In this document: positions 10,701 to 20,600 of the stretch, in pieces
How positions within the stretch are numbered: position 1 is the stretch's first letter
How the letters are laid out: every line of letters starts with the position of its first letter
NCBI GenBank assembly: GCA_001584585.1
Contig: LSYV01000047.1
Coordinates: forward strand, 213,593-253,129
Direction: 5' to 3'
DNA from: Gonium pectorale
Taxonomy: Eukaryota; Chlorophyta; Chlorophyceae; Chlamydomonadales; Volvocaceae
Length of the DNA stretch: 39,537 nt
Notes under the pieces: generated by a model
The model's input: only the letters and a program-made list of their open reading frames with translations
What the model was told of the DNA's origin: nothing
Databases searched by the model: none
Position numbers and translations under genes: made by a program

Positions 10701-12564
10701 GGCGGCAACCCCACCTCTGCGCCCACGGCGCCCGACAGCTACAACCTGTGGCTGGCGCGCGAGGGCGGCCCCACCGACAGCATGGCCGCCAAGCTGGCAC
10801 TCGAGGTGCGCCCCTATCTGGGGCCTAGGGGGTGGGGAAGGACCGCCGGTCTCGACACTGCGTGCGTGTGCGCCATGCTGGCACATGGGCTGGCAGACGC
10901 CTAGGGGGCAGAAGCCATGTGCGCCTTTTCGCTCCGGGGTGTGCACAGCGCTCCACTCCACGCCCGCCCACGCCCGCCTCCGCCCGCCTCCGCCCGTCTC
11001 CGCCCGCCGCGCCGCGCTGCAGGTTGAGGCACTTCGCGAGCGGCTGCAGCGCCAGACCGATGTGGCCCTACGCGCGGAGGCGGCGCTCCAGAACCTCGCG
11101 GCCAGCAGCCGCAGAGAGAGCGCAGAGCTGCGGACGCAGGTGCGATGGCCGTCCACTGCGCGACAGGGTGTGCGCGTTACTGTACGGGCTATTGGGGCAT
11201 TGAGGGGGCAGGGGCACGTCTGCGCCGACGCCAACCTTAGCCTACATAGGCTGTATTGTAACAAGCCAGCTGCAGAGTCAGAAATGGAGGCTCAGGGGGT
11301 GTGTCAGTGCCGTGTTAGGACCTCCCCATATGCGGCTGTACCACACCCCGCCCACGCCCGGCCCGCAGGTTGAGGAGCTGCGCCTGGAGGTGTCCCGGCT
11401 GGGCGAGGTGCGCCGCACGCTGACGGCCGAGAACGAGCGCCTGCGCACGGAGCGGCTGGGGCTGCAGAGCGGCCGCAGTGAGCTGGGCTCCGAGGTGGAG
11501 CGGCTCAGCAAGGAGCTGGCGGGCGAGCGGGAGACGCTGGCGCGGGCGGTGCGGGACGCCACGGCACGGGAGGAGGCGCTGGAGGCGCAGCTGCGGACGG
11601 CGCGGGAGGAGCGCGAGGAGGCGCTCAAGCAGCTGGGCGGCCTGCGCCGGAGGGTGGAGGTGGGTGGCGCGTGGCCCCGGGGGTGGCGCGCCGAGGGAGG
11701 CGGCGGGAGGGAGGGAGGGAGGGAGGGCACTGTGCAAGCGGGCCCCTTTGGGCCAGATGAGTAGCGGTTCTACCGTGCGGGCTGATGGCGCCCGCCGCGG
11801 CGAGTACAGTCGCCGTGCTGCCTCATCGGCTGCATCGTGTGTCACCCGAGCCAGAGGACCTGTCGCCGAGCATTGCACATGTGCGCTCCGCTGTTCGCTG
11901 GCAGCCTTTCGTGCGAACATGCCTTCACCGCACTCGTTCGGCACCACCACGCACGCCCGCCCCACAGGAGGAGAGCGAGGTGGTGGAGGCGCTCCGGGGC
12001 CAGCTGTACGACTACAAGCAGCTGGTGTCGCAGGTGGGCGGGCGACACCGGGTCGGGGTCGTGCACGGTGTGGGGGCTATGCGGGAAATCACGTCGATTC
12101 AGGACGTTTACTTGGCTCGCCTGTCTCCTTTCTGAGCGATGCTGGCCTTCCTGATAGCCCCCCAGCAAGCACCTGTGCATCCCTCGCCCCATATCATACC
12201 TTGCATGCACTCCCTCCTGCAGCTCCAAGCCCAGGTGCGCCGAGGCCGCAACAACAAGCCGTTCCTACAGTCCCTCCAAGGCCTGCCGGCGAGCGTGCCC
12301 TCGGCCGTCAACGTGGGCATGCCGCCGGCCGGCGGCGGCGGCGGTGCAGAGGCCGGCGGCGCGGGAGGTGCCGGCGGCAGCAGCAGCGGGGCGCCGCGGG
12401 CGCGCAACACCAAGGACGGCGAGGACTCGGACATTGACGGAGAGCTGGCGGGCATGGGCGGCGGCGGCGGTGTGGAGACGCCCCAAGGGTCCAAGGCTGG
12501 CGGAGGCGGCATTGGCAGGTCGGGCCCCGGCAGCGCGGGCGGCTATGGGCACCGCAGGTCGTGA
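7723..12564 (+). CDS. Coiled-coil protein of 846 residues with conserved-looking N-terminal region
   Basis: Not recognised. Eleven phase-consistent exons: 7723-7770, 7989-8249, 8462-8634, 8811-8865, 9054-9381, 9589-10250, 10608-10805, 11023-11139, 11369-11659, 11968-12033 and 12223-12564. The start at 7723 is preferred over the weak-context ATG at 7983, because ATG 7723 (AATCATGGAC) runs into an in-phase TCG|GTGAGT donor, and 7983 overlaps a GCATGCAG acceptor. Residues 17-179 look globular (GGRVLGHFYTSKEGYICRF; LFCVQSYIVPRTDMRYIASY). A second ordered block follows at about 290-360 (FVERAHGQRIVGLVAEFI). Residues 180-288 and 380-575 are Gly/Ala/Ser-rich linkers. Residues 576-733 form a strong coiled coil with long Glu/Arg/Leu heptads (for example RLSKELAGERETLARAV). 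The tail is Gly-rich and disordered. This layout suits a cytoskeletal or ciliary structural protein, but that is inference. Confidence 0.82.
10961..11010 (+). repeat. Five 10-bp tandem repeats in a splice-acceptor tract
   Basis: Five contiguous copies of a 10-base unit based on CGCCCGCCTC, with one to three changes in some copies, lie in the intron 10806-11022. They end 12 bases before the AG of the acceptor and so form its C-rich pyrimidine tract. Confidence 0.85.
11705..11727 (+). repeat. GGGA microsatellite inside an intron
   Basis: A run of GGGA units lies about 45 bases after the donor at 11660 in the coiled-coil gene. Its repeated G-triplets on the transcribed RNA strand could fold into a quadruplex. 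Confidence 0.8.
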
Positions 12565-12585
12565 GCGGAGAGGTTGGAGGGTGGC

Positions 12586-12604
12586 CGGGCGGGCGGGCGG
12601 GCGG
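12586..12604 (+). repeat. CGGG microsatellite
   Basis: About five consecutive CGGG units begin 22 bases after the stop codon of the coiled-coil gene, in its 3' untranslated region. Runs of three Gs separated by single Cs could form a G-quadruplex in the mRNA. Confidence 0.85.
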
Positions 12605-12628
12605 GTGCCGGCGTTGGGTCGGGGGAAG

Positions 12629-12633
12629 TGTAA
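12629..12633 (+). terminator. Possible proximal TGTAA polyadenylation signal, gene 3
   Basis: TGTAA is the usual polyadenylation signal in volvocine algae. This copy lies only 65 bases after the stop codon, which would give an unusually short 3' untranslated region, so it may be unused or an alternative site. Confidence 0.25.
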
Positions 12634-13251
12634 TGTGAGCGTCCGGTCCCGGTCGGGCTGTTCGTGGTTGCATCTGCGGCGGTCCGCGGGGAAGGGTTAC
12701 AGCGCGTGAGTGTGCGAGAGGGCAATGTGTTTGGGGAGCTTGACGGCGTGTTGGCGCCACCATAGATCTGTGAGGACCTCCTTGTTCTACTGGGGTCGTG
12801 AGATGCGCCGGCGGCGACCGTTGTGAGCGCTGCATGCATCGGGACAGGTTCGATGCAACCGCCCTACCCCGCATTGAAGCCCTGCGCTGCACGCGTACCC
12901 CGGACCGGTTTGTGTGTGAGCACAGTCATGCCGAGCATTCTGCGCGCCCGCGGCAGCGCTGGAAGGCGCGAAGCTGCGTGCTAAGGACTCTCGGTTGGGA
13001 GACGTGCATGGCGCTACGTAAGACGGGTGGCGAGCTGAGGTCTGGGCCTTTCAATACAGGCGACTGCAGCCTTGTTGTCAGGGCGGACGGATGCCTTCTG
13101 GAACTGGGCCGGCAATTTATGGGTTTATCCACGTCAATAGCGGGGGTGCAATTTACTGTGACCTTGTACCGGTAGGGTTGACGCAGTGTCTGGTTATGAT
13201 GGGCGGCTGCCCAGCAGTCACGCCATGCGGCGTTGGTCGGGTTGTGATCCG

Positions 13252-13256
13252 TGTAA
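13252..13256 (+). terminator. Likely TGTAA polyadenylation signal, gene 3
   Basis: TGTAA lies about 690 bases after the stop codon at 12564, a typical distance for long algal 3' untranslated regions, and is followed by a short AT-rich stretch. Confidence 0.5.
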
Positions 13257-13744
13257 GGTTTAATTCATGTAGCAGAACGTTTTCCTCGCGCCGGCTGCGA
13301 CGTTTGCGCAAAGTATCGGCACCGGCGGCGGAGGTCCTAGATGCTGTGGTGGCAAAGGGCAAAGGGCAGGGCAGAGATCCAGGAGGGGCCCACGAGGCGC
13401 GGACGTGCGAGAGCTGGCACGTGGCTGTGGTGGTGTGTGGGGGTGCGGCGGGGCTGAGCGTGTGCAGAGCCGGTGGTGGCGGGACGGTGGGCGGTTGCCG
13501 TGGTGGCAGCGGCGACGACTGAGGCGGCGGCGATTGCGCGGACGGCGGCGGTGGCGGCGGCGGTGGCGGCTCGGGGTTGTGCGGCTGGGCGTCGCCCGCG
13601 GGGCTCCCCCTGGGGCGGCGAGGTCCGCGCGCTGCGGTCCCGGGGGCCCCGCGGGAGGCCTCCTGGAGTGCCACGCCGCCGGCCCGCCGCCGTCCCAGAG
13701 GGGTGTTCCGTGGGTCGGCTTCCCGGTCTCACTGCTCCTAGTGC

Positions 13745-13855
13745 CTGCTCCACCTGTCTGGCCTACTTGCCTGCCTACTCGCATAATTGCCTGCCTGCTC
13801 GGTCGCCTGCCTGCGTGCCCCGCCCCGCCTACCTGCCTGCCTGCCTGCATACGCT
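13745..13855 (+). repeat. Degenerate CCTG/CTGC short-repeat tract
   Basis: Multiple copies of CCTG and TGCC with interspersed CTAC/CTCG units form a pyrimidine-rich tract immediately upstream of the predicted start codon of gene 4 at 13886. It is probably 5' untranslated or promoter sequence. Confidence 0.6.
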
Positions 13856-13885
13856 CGTGCTCTTTGCTGCCCCCCTCATTCCACC

Positions 13886-16524
13886 ATGCCGGCCTGCTCT
13901 TGCGCGGCTAGATGCTCGTGCGCCCTCTTGTGGGTCTGCTGTCCTGTCCTTTGCCGGTGCAAACCTCCTAACCTCCGTCCCCTCCGCCTGTCCCCGCCTC
14001 TCTGCTCGGGCTCTTCCTCCTCCGCAGAGGCCCCTCGTCGCATCCCGGATCGCCCGCCCGTCGGGCCAGCGCCACTGGCCACTCGCTCCGCCACGCGGCC
14101 CGCCAGCCCTCCGCCTCCGCCAGCGGCGGCCCAAGCGCCCTGGACCAGCGTCTGACGGCCCCGAACCACCGCGCCTCCACCTCCTCCAACCTAGACCTGC
14201 GCTCAGTGTCCCCTGCGCGCTCGGCCGGGGGCGGCGGCAGCGCGGTTCCCAACTCAGCCCGCGCCCTCCAGCTGCCTCTCAGCACCCCGCCCGTCGGCTC
14301 CGTCTCCCTGTCCGCCACCTCTGCACCCGACCCCCCCGTCTCCTCCCTGCTCAACGACATCCGCCGCAAGCGCCTTGGGAACGCCGATCGAACCGACCAA
14401 AGCCGCGACGGCCCCGGCCTCGGCGGCAGCGCCGCCGCTGCAACGCCCGGCGCCGAGGGCGCCACCGGGCGGCAGCAGGTTCCGACACCAGCCGCCGAGT
14501 CTGGGCCCGCGCAGTGCGAGCGCGGCTCCGCCGCCGCCAGCAGCAGCCCCATCAGCCGCGCCGGTGTGGCTCTGGGCACCAAGCGGCCGCACTACGATCA
14601 GGTGGTGGCGCACGACCTACTGCTCATGAGCTGGGTGCGGGAGCCCCTCACGCCGCGCATGCTCGAGTGCCACATGGCGGCGCTGCAGGTGCGCGCGGGG
14701 GCGAGGCGGGGCGGGGTGCGTACACCCTTCCCCCCTTCCTGGGGCGCGGGCTGGGCCGGGCAGTCTTGTGACGGCCAAGATGTCTGCTGCGGACCGGGCC
14801 ATGCTGAGTGCCGTGTCTCCCACCCGCAGCGGGTGCGCGTGGGATGAAGCGCCTTGCCATTCCAGGTGCATCCGCGTCGCTTTGGCAGATTGGCCACTCC
14901 CCCTCGCGGGAGACTACAGGTGGAGGCCAGTGCGTTCTCGTCAACCGTTTGCTTCTGACTCCCACCTTCGCCGTCTCGCTTACCCGCGCTGCCCAACGAC
15001 TCGGCCCCGCTGTCCCGCCAGGCGGTGGCCGCGGAGGAGGGCAAGCTGGCAGAGATCTTCAACTTCTACGGGCAGCTAGGCCAGGTGGGGCTGGGTGGGG
15101 CTCCGGGAAGCTCCTTTGCGCAAAACCCAGCGCCGCCCACAAGTAACACGGAGGGGATCAAACCAACCTGGAGCCACGCTGGCATTCAGTCGGCCTCTGT
15201 GCATTGTTCTGGTGCACCTCTTTCCCCGGACTTACGGTCCCTGCAATCCGCCAAACGCTGCAACCATGTGCCGCACTAACCGTTTGTCGCCATCCGCCAG
15301 GTCGTGTGGCTTGACCACCGGCTGACCATGAACGAGAAGCAGTTTATCAAGCTGGCGGGCGAGACCGGCATACCCGACGCCGCGATGGACGAGGTCAAGG
15401 AGGTGTTCAGAAAGATATCCGACAAGACCGAGTTTGCGTCCGACGCCTCCGCCAACCACCCGCACCCCTACATCAACTTCGAGCAGGTGCGCGCGGACCC
15501 CCGCGAGCCTCGATGCAGTCCACCCGTGAGCGGGGGGGGGGGCGCAAGACAATGGTGCTCTCCTTTAGCGGAGGAGTGTTTGGGCGCAGCGCTGCACGAG
15601 TGCAATCCGCCCAGTGACCGGGCCGCCGTTGCATTGCAGTTTGCAGATGTCCAAAGTGGTTCCATACTGCTTTCACGCCGCAGTTCCCCGAGGCCATATT
15701 GCGGCTGGCGGCCCTGCGCTACGAGTGGCGACCGCCCGAGAACCTGGGTAGGTTTGACAGCAGAGCGGCACTGACGTTGTGGCAGTATTGATGACGCTTC
15801 CAGGCCTGGATTGCACCTCCACGCCCGGTCTGCCGTTTATGGCTTACTTCCCGCCGACGCCCTATCCTCGCACGCGCGCACCAACCTGCCCTGCACCTCC
15901 TGTGCCATGTGTGCCCTCTCGCTGCGCCGCCAGACGACGCCGAGGAGGAGATCTACTACGCCTCTCCGCCCTTCATGCCGCCCAACCCGCGCGGTGATGA
16001 CGACGACGAGCCGCTGCGGCCGCCCGAGGTGGTGTTCCTGGAGCTGGTCAAGGCGTACATCAAGGTGGGGGTATCAAGAGGTTGGAGGGTATTCTCACTA
16101 GAGAAGCTTGTGGGGAGCGTGGTGGGGATCTTTCGGCACTGGGGGCTAGAAGGTGGTTTGTGTGGGAAAGGGGCGTATGCAGATGGCTGCCTGAGCCCGT
16201 GTATCACGCCCACAGGCACGGAACAGCGCAGACCGGCAAACCATAATTCGGCACCTCCTCTGTCCCGTCCTTCCAAGCCCTGCGCTACTGCCTAGCACAC
16301 TGCCTAGCACAACGCCTTGCTGCTGGCGTCTTCCCCAGCGTCCGCGATTTCCTGTCCTCGTTTGAAGGATACCCGTCTTGCCTGCCACCCACTCCTCGCC
16401 CGCCCAGGATGATCTGCTCCCCAAAGCCCGGCGCTTTAAGACAGCGAGCGCCGCGCGGACCAAGGTCCGGAATCAGAAGCGCATAGCCCCCACTGGCGTG
16501 TGGGTTGGTGGCAAGTCTACATAA
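13886..16524 (+). CDS. 417-residue protein with EF-hand-like helical region
   Basis: Seven phase-consistent exons: 13886-13917, 14028-14688, 15022-15084, 15301-15486, 15684-15747, 15934-16064 and 16408-16524. The ATG at 13886 has a CACCATG context. The 32-base first exon ends in a GTGCGC donor at phase 2, which matches the 14028 acceptor and splits a Ser codon. Residues 1-200 are Ser/Ala/Pro-rich and disordered, with a Cys-rich start (MPACSCAARCS). Residues 210-335 look folded. They contain a helix-loop-helix-like unit (LTMNEKQFIKLAGETGIPD, then VKEVFRKISDK and YINFEQFPEAILRLAALRY), as seen in EF-hand-like ciliary proteins, but the loops lack a clear canonical calcium-ligand set. Residues 336-379 are acidic (GDDDDEPL). 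The basic C-terminus ends at TAA. The family resemblance is from general pattern only; the first exon is the weakest part. Confidence 0.72.
15532..15542 (+). repeat. Eleven-base guanine run in an intron
   Basis: A homopolymer of eleven Gs lies 45 bases into the intron following exon 4 of gene 4. It is a likely length-variable site and a place where sequencing errors are common. Confidence 0.8.
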
Positions 16525-17517
16525 AATGCATAAATGCGGTGCGGACGATCCCACACGTGGCCCCCCCCTTTTCGAGGTGTTGTATTGTTTGAGCTGGACC
16601 CGCGATGAGGAAGGCCATGGGCGGAGGTTTACACGGGCATGTAGGTACGGCAACTCGTGACTGGAGTTGACGACATACCGCAGTGTTGCGTGTTCACCGG
16701 TGCGAATGCCCGATGCAAAAGCAAAACCGCAATCCTTTTCGGCACCAGAGCTGCGCCGTAGATGTACGAGATTGCACCGACCAGAGGGACACCGACCGGA
16801 GGCTTGTCTGGCTGATACGTCTGCCCGCGGATACGCACCAGCGGTCACGTGGAGCAACTGACACATGTTGCCAATGTAGTTTCCTTCTTCTTCCTTACGG
16901 GGCTGCCTAACGCGTTGCCTTCCGGTTTCTGAGGCGTGCCATCTCGTTGATTTATTAAGTGCGAGTAATCTACCCAGATTATATCACCAAATGGTAACGA
17001 CCTAGCCACTGGGCAACTGTGTCTAGATAGAGCTGGCGCTGATTTTACCCTGTGTTGTTAACGAGCTTGGCCGACATGTACCGAACCTGGGACCGACGGC
17101 CTACACTCTTTATGGTACGGCTGCATCTTAGGTCGCCTGAGGCCCTGAGGGGCCGCGCCGATAGATTGTGAACCTGGGCTGCTTTCTTGTTTGTTGTGCC
17201 CATTGCCATGGCTATCCGTGGGACATACTAGCGGCCGGCGAATGGGCGGCAAGGCATGGCAGGGTGGGCGCTGAAGGCTCTTAAGGAGGCCCATAAGGAG
17301 GCACGCTGTCTGTTGCCTGCATGACCATTGGCTAATGGATAGGCCCGGAATGGAGGCCGGTCGTCCGTAATGGCCGCCGAAGCGTTTCTGGCGCAAGTCC
17401 ATCGCCATGCCCTCGGATTGGAACCCATCCGCCATCCCGTGGCTCCTAAGAGCTTACACGGCTTCAGACGGCAAATGACGCGATACTCGCCGCTTGGTTT
17501 CATCCAGCGCTACCAAC

Positions 17518-17522
17518 TGTAA
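17518..17522 (+). terminator. Possible TGTAA polyadenylation signal, gene 4
   Basis: TGTAA on the coding strand about 1 kb after the gene 4 stop codon. A second copy lies 49 bases further on; either could be used. Confidence 0.4.
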
Positions 17523-17566
17523 CCGACGCCCAACTCCTGCGTCTTAATTCCTACACCTTACACACC

Positions 17567-17571
17567 TGTAA
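17567..17571 (+). terminator. Possible TGTAA polyadenylation signal, gene 4 (second copy)
   Basis: TGTAA followed by an A-rich stretch (AAATACGAAT), about 120 bases before the PI4K start codon. Use of this site would leave very little room for the PI4K promoter. Confidence 0.4.
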
Positions 17572-17688
17572 AATACGAATCTGCATCCCAAGCGTTCGAA
17601 TATTTTGTGACAATGCGCAGTCAACCATCCTGGGCTCGCTTAATCAAAGGACTATGCATAAGGAGCATGTAGGTCAAACGGCTTTAGG

Positions 17689-20600
17689 ATGCCCGGATCA
17701 CTGCTTCAATATCGCTCCAGCTGGGCTCAGGCACTGGCCTCGCTGAACCCTGTCGAGGAGAGCAAGGTATCTTTGCTGCTGCAACTATGTTCGCCTAAAT
17801 CAGCTACTGGAGAGCCGGATGCAAGCTCGGCCTCTGCTCGTGAGTTGCTCTTCTTGCGTTGCAACTGGCGAGGGACCGCAACCGAGGACGAACTTACCTA
17901 GTGGCATAAAGCATTGTGAGCCTGGCTGTAAGGTAAACTTTGTTATCTTCCTTCAGGCGACATTGCGACGAACGTCCTGCCGCTGATCGGCTTCGTGAAC
18001 AAGTCCGGGGGCCAGGTGACCGGGATGTGACGTGCTGTGCTGTGCACGCCAGCAGGCAGCTACGTGGCTTGGCACGCAGGCTGCAACTGGGTGCTTGGTC
18101 GGACGGGTACAGCTCCGTTCCATGGCCGTGTGCGTCGGCGGGAGAGCTAAGCCACGCGCTGCACTTGTCGGCCACGGGGATCCATCAAGGCACGCCCAAA
18201 TCCCGCCCGTATTGCAGTACTCTCCTAACCCACTTGCCCCGTTTTATTCTCCTCAGCATGTGGAGCTCATTGTCCCCGAAGTTGCTCGGCAGCTGCCGCA
18301 GCTAAGCGCCCACTGGGCGGACCCTGTCACGGACCCGGATGCTGTAGAGCAGCTGTTTGAGGATATCTTCACCGGCCTCCGCAGGTGTGCTCGGTCCGCA
18401 ATCGTTGTCCCGGTAGCCTGACTCCCCTCTCTGGTCTCTGCCGGTCCCACCCGGCCACATACAGTTAGCTGAAGCCCCTGTCTCGTTCCTGGGCTCCGGC
18501 TTCCGCCATTCCCTGCAGCCTCTTGCGCAGCCAAAACATTGGACTCCAATGGCGGGAGCAGCTCAGCGTGGCGGTGCGGGAGCTACTGCAGCGGCTGGTC
18601 CAGGACCTACTTCGGATGCCCGCTGCCGGGGGCACGCCGGCACCCGCGCCGCTGCTGGCAGCGTCGCCGGCGCAGATCCTTCTACGCACCCTCACGCGCA
18701 GCCAGGCCTTCTCCACGGCGCCAGGGCTGCCGCTGCTGCCAGCGGACGCGGAGACGATTCTCTCCTGGATGACTGCCAACGTGCTGCCGCCCGGCGGGAA
18801 GCTGACGGCCACCAGCCCGGCGGTGCCGCCGGCAGGCTCTCGCGCCGCCGTCGGCGCGGCTGCGGCGGGGGACGAGAAGCTGCTGTTGCTGATGGCGCAG
18901 CTGGCGCGCACAATGCTGGCTGACGGGCCCCGGGCAGACCCCGCGCCTGTCGCAGACGCAAACGGCGGCCCTTCCGGAACCCCACAGCCGTCGGCCGCTG
19001 CCATGCAGCGCACGCTTCTTGGCACGCTGCTCACCTGGTCTATGGCCCTGGTGCGCGGGGTGCTGTCGAAGCTGCTGCAGCCTGCGACTGGCGTAGACGC
19101 GCTGAACCCTATGCTGCTAATGGGCAAGCAGCCGGCTGCCGGCGGCGGCGTACCGCAGCCGTCGGCTGGCGTCACGCGTGCGGCGGCGCGCCTGGCGGCC
19201 AGCGCTATGCACGGGCTGCTCCAGCGGGCATCCGCCGGCTCGGATGGAGGCGCGGGCGCGGGCTCCGGCGGTGGTGCACCGTCTGGAGCGCCGTTGACGC
19301 TGCCGACCGCTTCTCGCTCTCAGCTGATGGAAGTGATTTCCATGCTCTTGGACATGTCAGAGGCGTGCGTTTCGGCGGCGCTGGAGGTCGGGCCCCAGGT
19401 GGCGGCTGCAGATAAGGTGTGCCGATCCGTAGCTCGGATGTGGGAGTGCATGGGATCGTTATTGACGTGGGCCAGGGAGCGTGTGGCTGTGCCAAGTTTC
19501 TCCCAGCTTCCACGTTAAAACCTTGACAGTCCGCCCTAGACTATTGTGCTGCGTGTTGCGTACTTTGTGACTGCCTAGCTCAGCCCAACCCTGGGCTCCT
19601 CCCCCTTGCCCCCCCCGCGCGGCGTTCAACCTCCCACCTCCAGATGCTCGACACTGCAGCCTACATCCTGGAGGACTGCTCCTCGCTCATCATCACCGCC
19701 GCGCGGGAGGCCGTCACAACGCCCGCACCGCCCACAGGGGCCGCCCCGGCGCGGCTCTCTGCTGGCTCTGGCGCTGCGTCCATGGATGTGGGCACGGTGT
19801 TCTCCCGCCTCAAAGCCATATTGCTAGCGGCCGCTGTGCTGGTGGGCAAGGAGCCGCGCATCAGCACGGCCGCCGGTGCTGACGCCGCTGCTGCCAGCTG
19901 GCGGGGAATCTGGGACTGGGACATTAGCCGGCCGCTGACCGCCTCGTACGTCCACGGAAGCCGCGTGCCGGGCTGGGGCGCTCAGCGGCTGTGCTGCAAC
20001 GTGGCCGAGGCGCTAACCTGCGGCCTGGCAGCGAGCTACCACGCTGGCGTGCAGGCGTACGCACAAGCGCTGCTGCTGCTGCCGCTCGGCGTGTCGGGGG
20101 CCTCACCGGCGCCGGCAGCAGCCTCCAGCGCCGACGGCATCGCAGGCAATGCTGCTGTGGTGAACGAGGCTCTGGTGCTGAGCCTGGCGATGGGTCGGCT
20201 ATTTGTGTTGCTCGGGGGCGAGGAGGCCTTGGCGCGCAGCATGCTGCCGCTGCTGAACGACGTGCTGGGCACGCCGGCGACCAACCCCACAGTGGTTACC
20301 CTGCAGGCTTCAGTGGTGCAGACACTCGCTGGTGTGTGCATTGGGGATGGAGTCGCCGGAGTGCAGCATGGGGACTACTCAATACCGCAGCACGAAGAGA
20401 ACGAAGGCCGGAGCTTACGGCCATAAGTGACGGGTCTGGAACGCAGTAGCAGTACCTGGACTTCTGCCTGTCGACCTGTTCTCAGCCGGACAGTGTTTAG
20501 GGACTGCTCACTCCGCTCCTTGCACCACAAATCCTCTACCCGCCTTGCCGCCCACAGCCATGGCCGCCGCCAGCGTGCGCCGTGAACGCGGCGTCACCTG

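Larger units (their letters stand above)
12565..13885. other. 3' UTR of the coiled-coil gene and upstream region of gene 4
   Basis: No convincing coding exon was found. A CGGG microsatellite of about five units lies at 12586-12604, just after the stop codon. Possible TGTAA signals are at 12629 and 13252. From about 13460 to 13700 the sequence is extremely GC-rich with GGC/GCG triplets and is open in several frames. I could not join any of these frames in phase to gene 4, so I treat this part as promoter or 5' untranslated sequence. CCTG-type short repeats fill 13750-13850. Confidence 0.5.
16525..17688. other. 3' UTR of gene 4 and promoter region of the PI4K gene
   Basis: About 1.16 kb without a supportable coding exon. 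Base composition is more balanced than in the flanking genes. TGTAA signals occur at 17518 and 17567, close to the PI4K start at 17689, so gene 4 may have a 3' untranslated region of about 1 kb and little true intergenic DNA remains. No RNA gene or repeat was recognised. Confidence 0.5.

Noticed and set aside
13473..14771. 432-codon plus-strand open frame over the gene 4 region
   Set aside because: It begins at GTG, crosses the likely 5' UTR and intron 1, and is out of frame with the exon chain that continues through the folded domain of gene 4.
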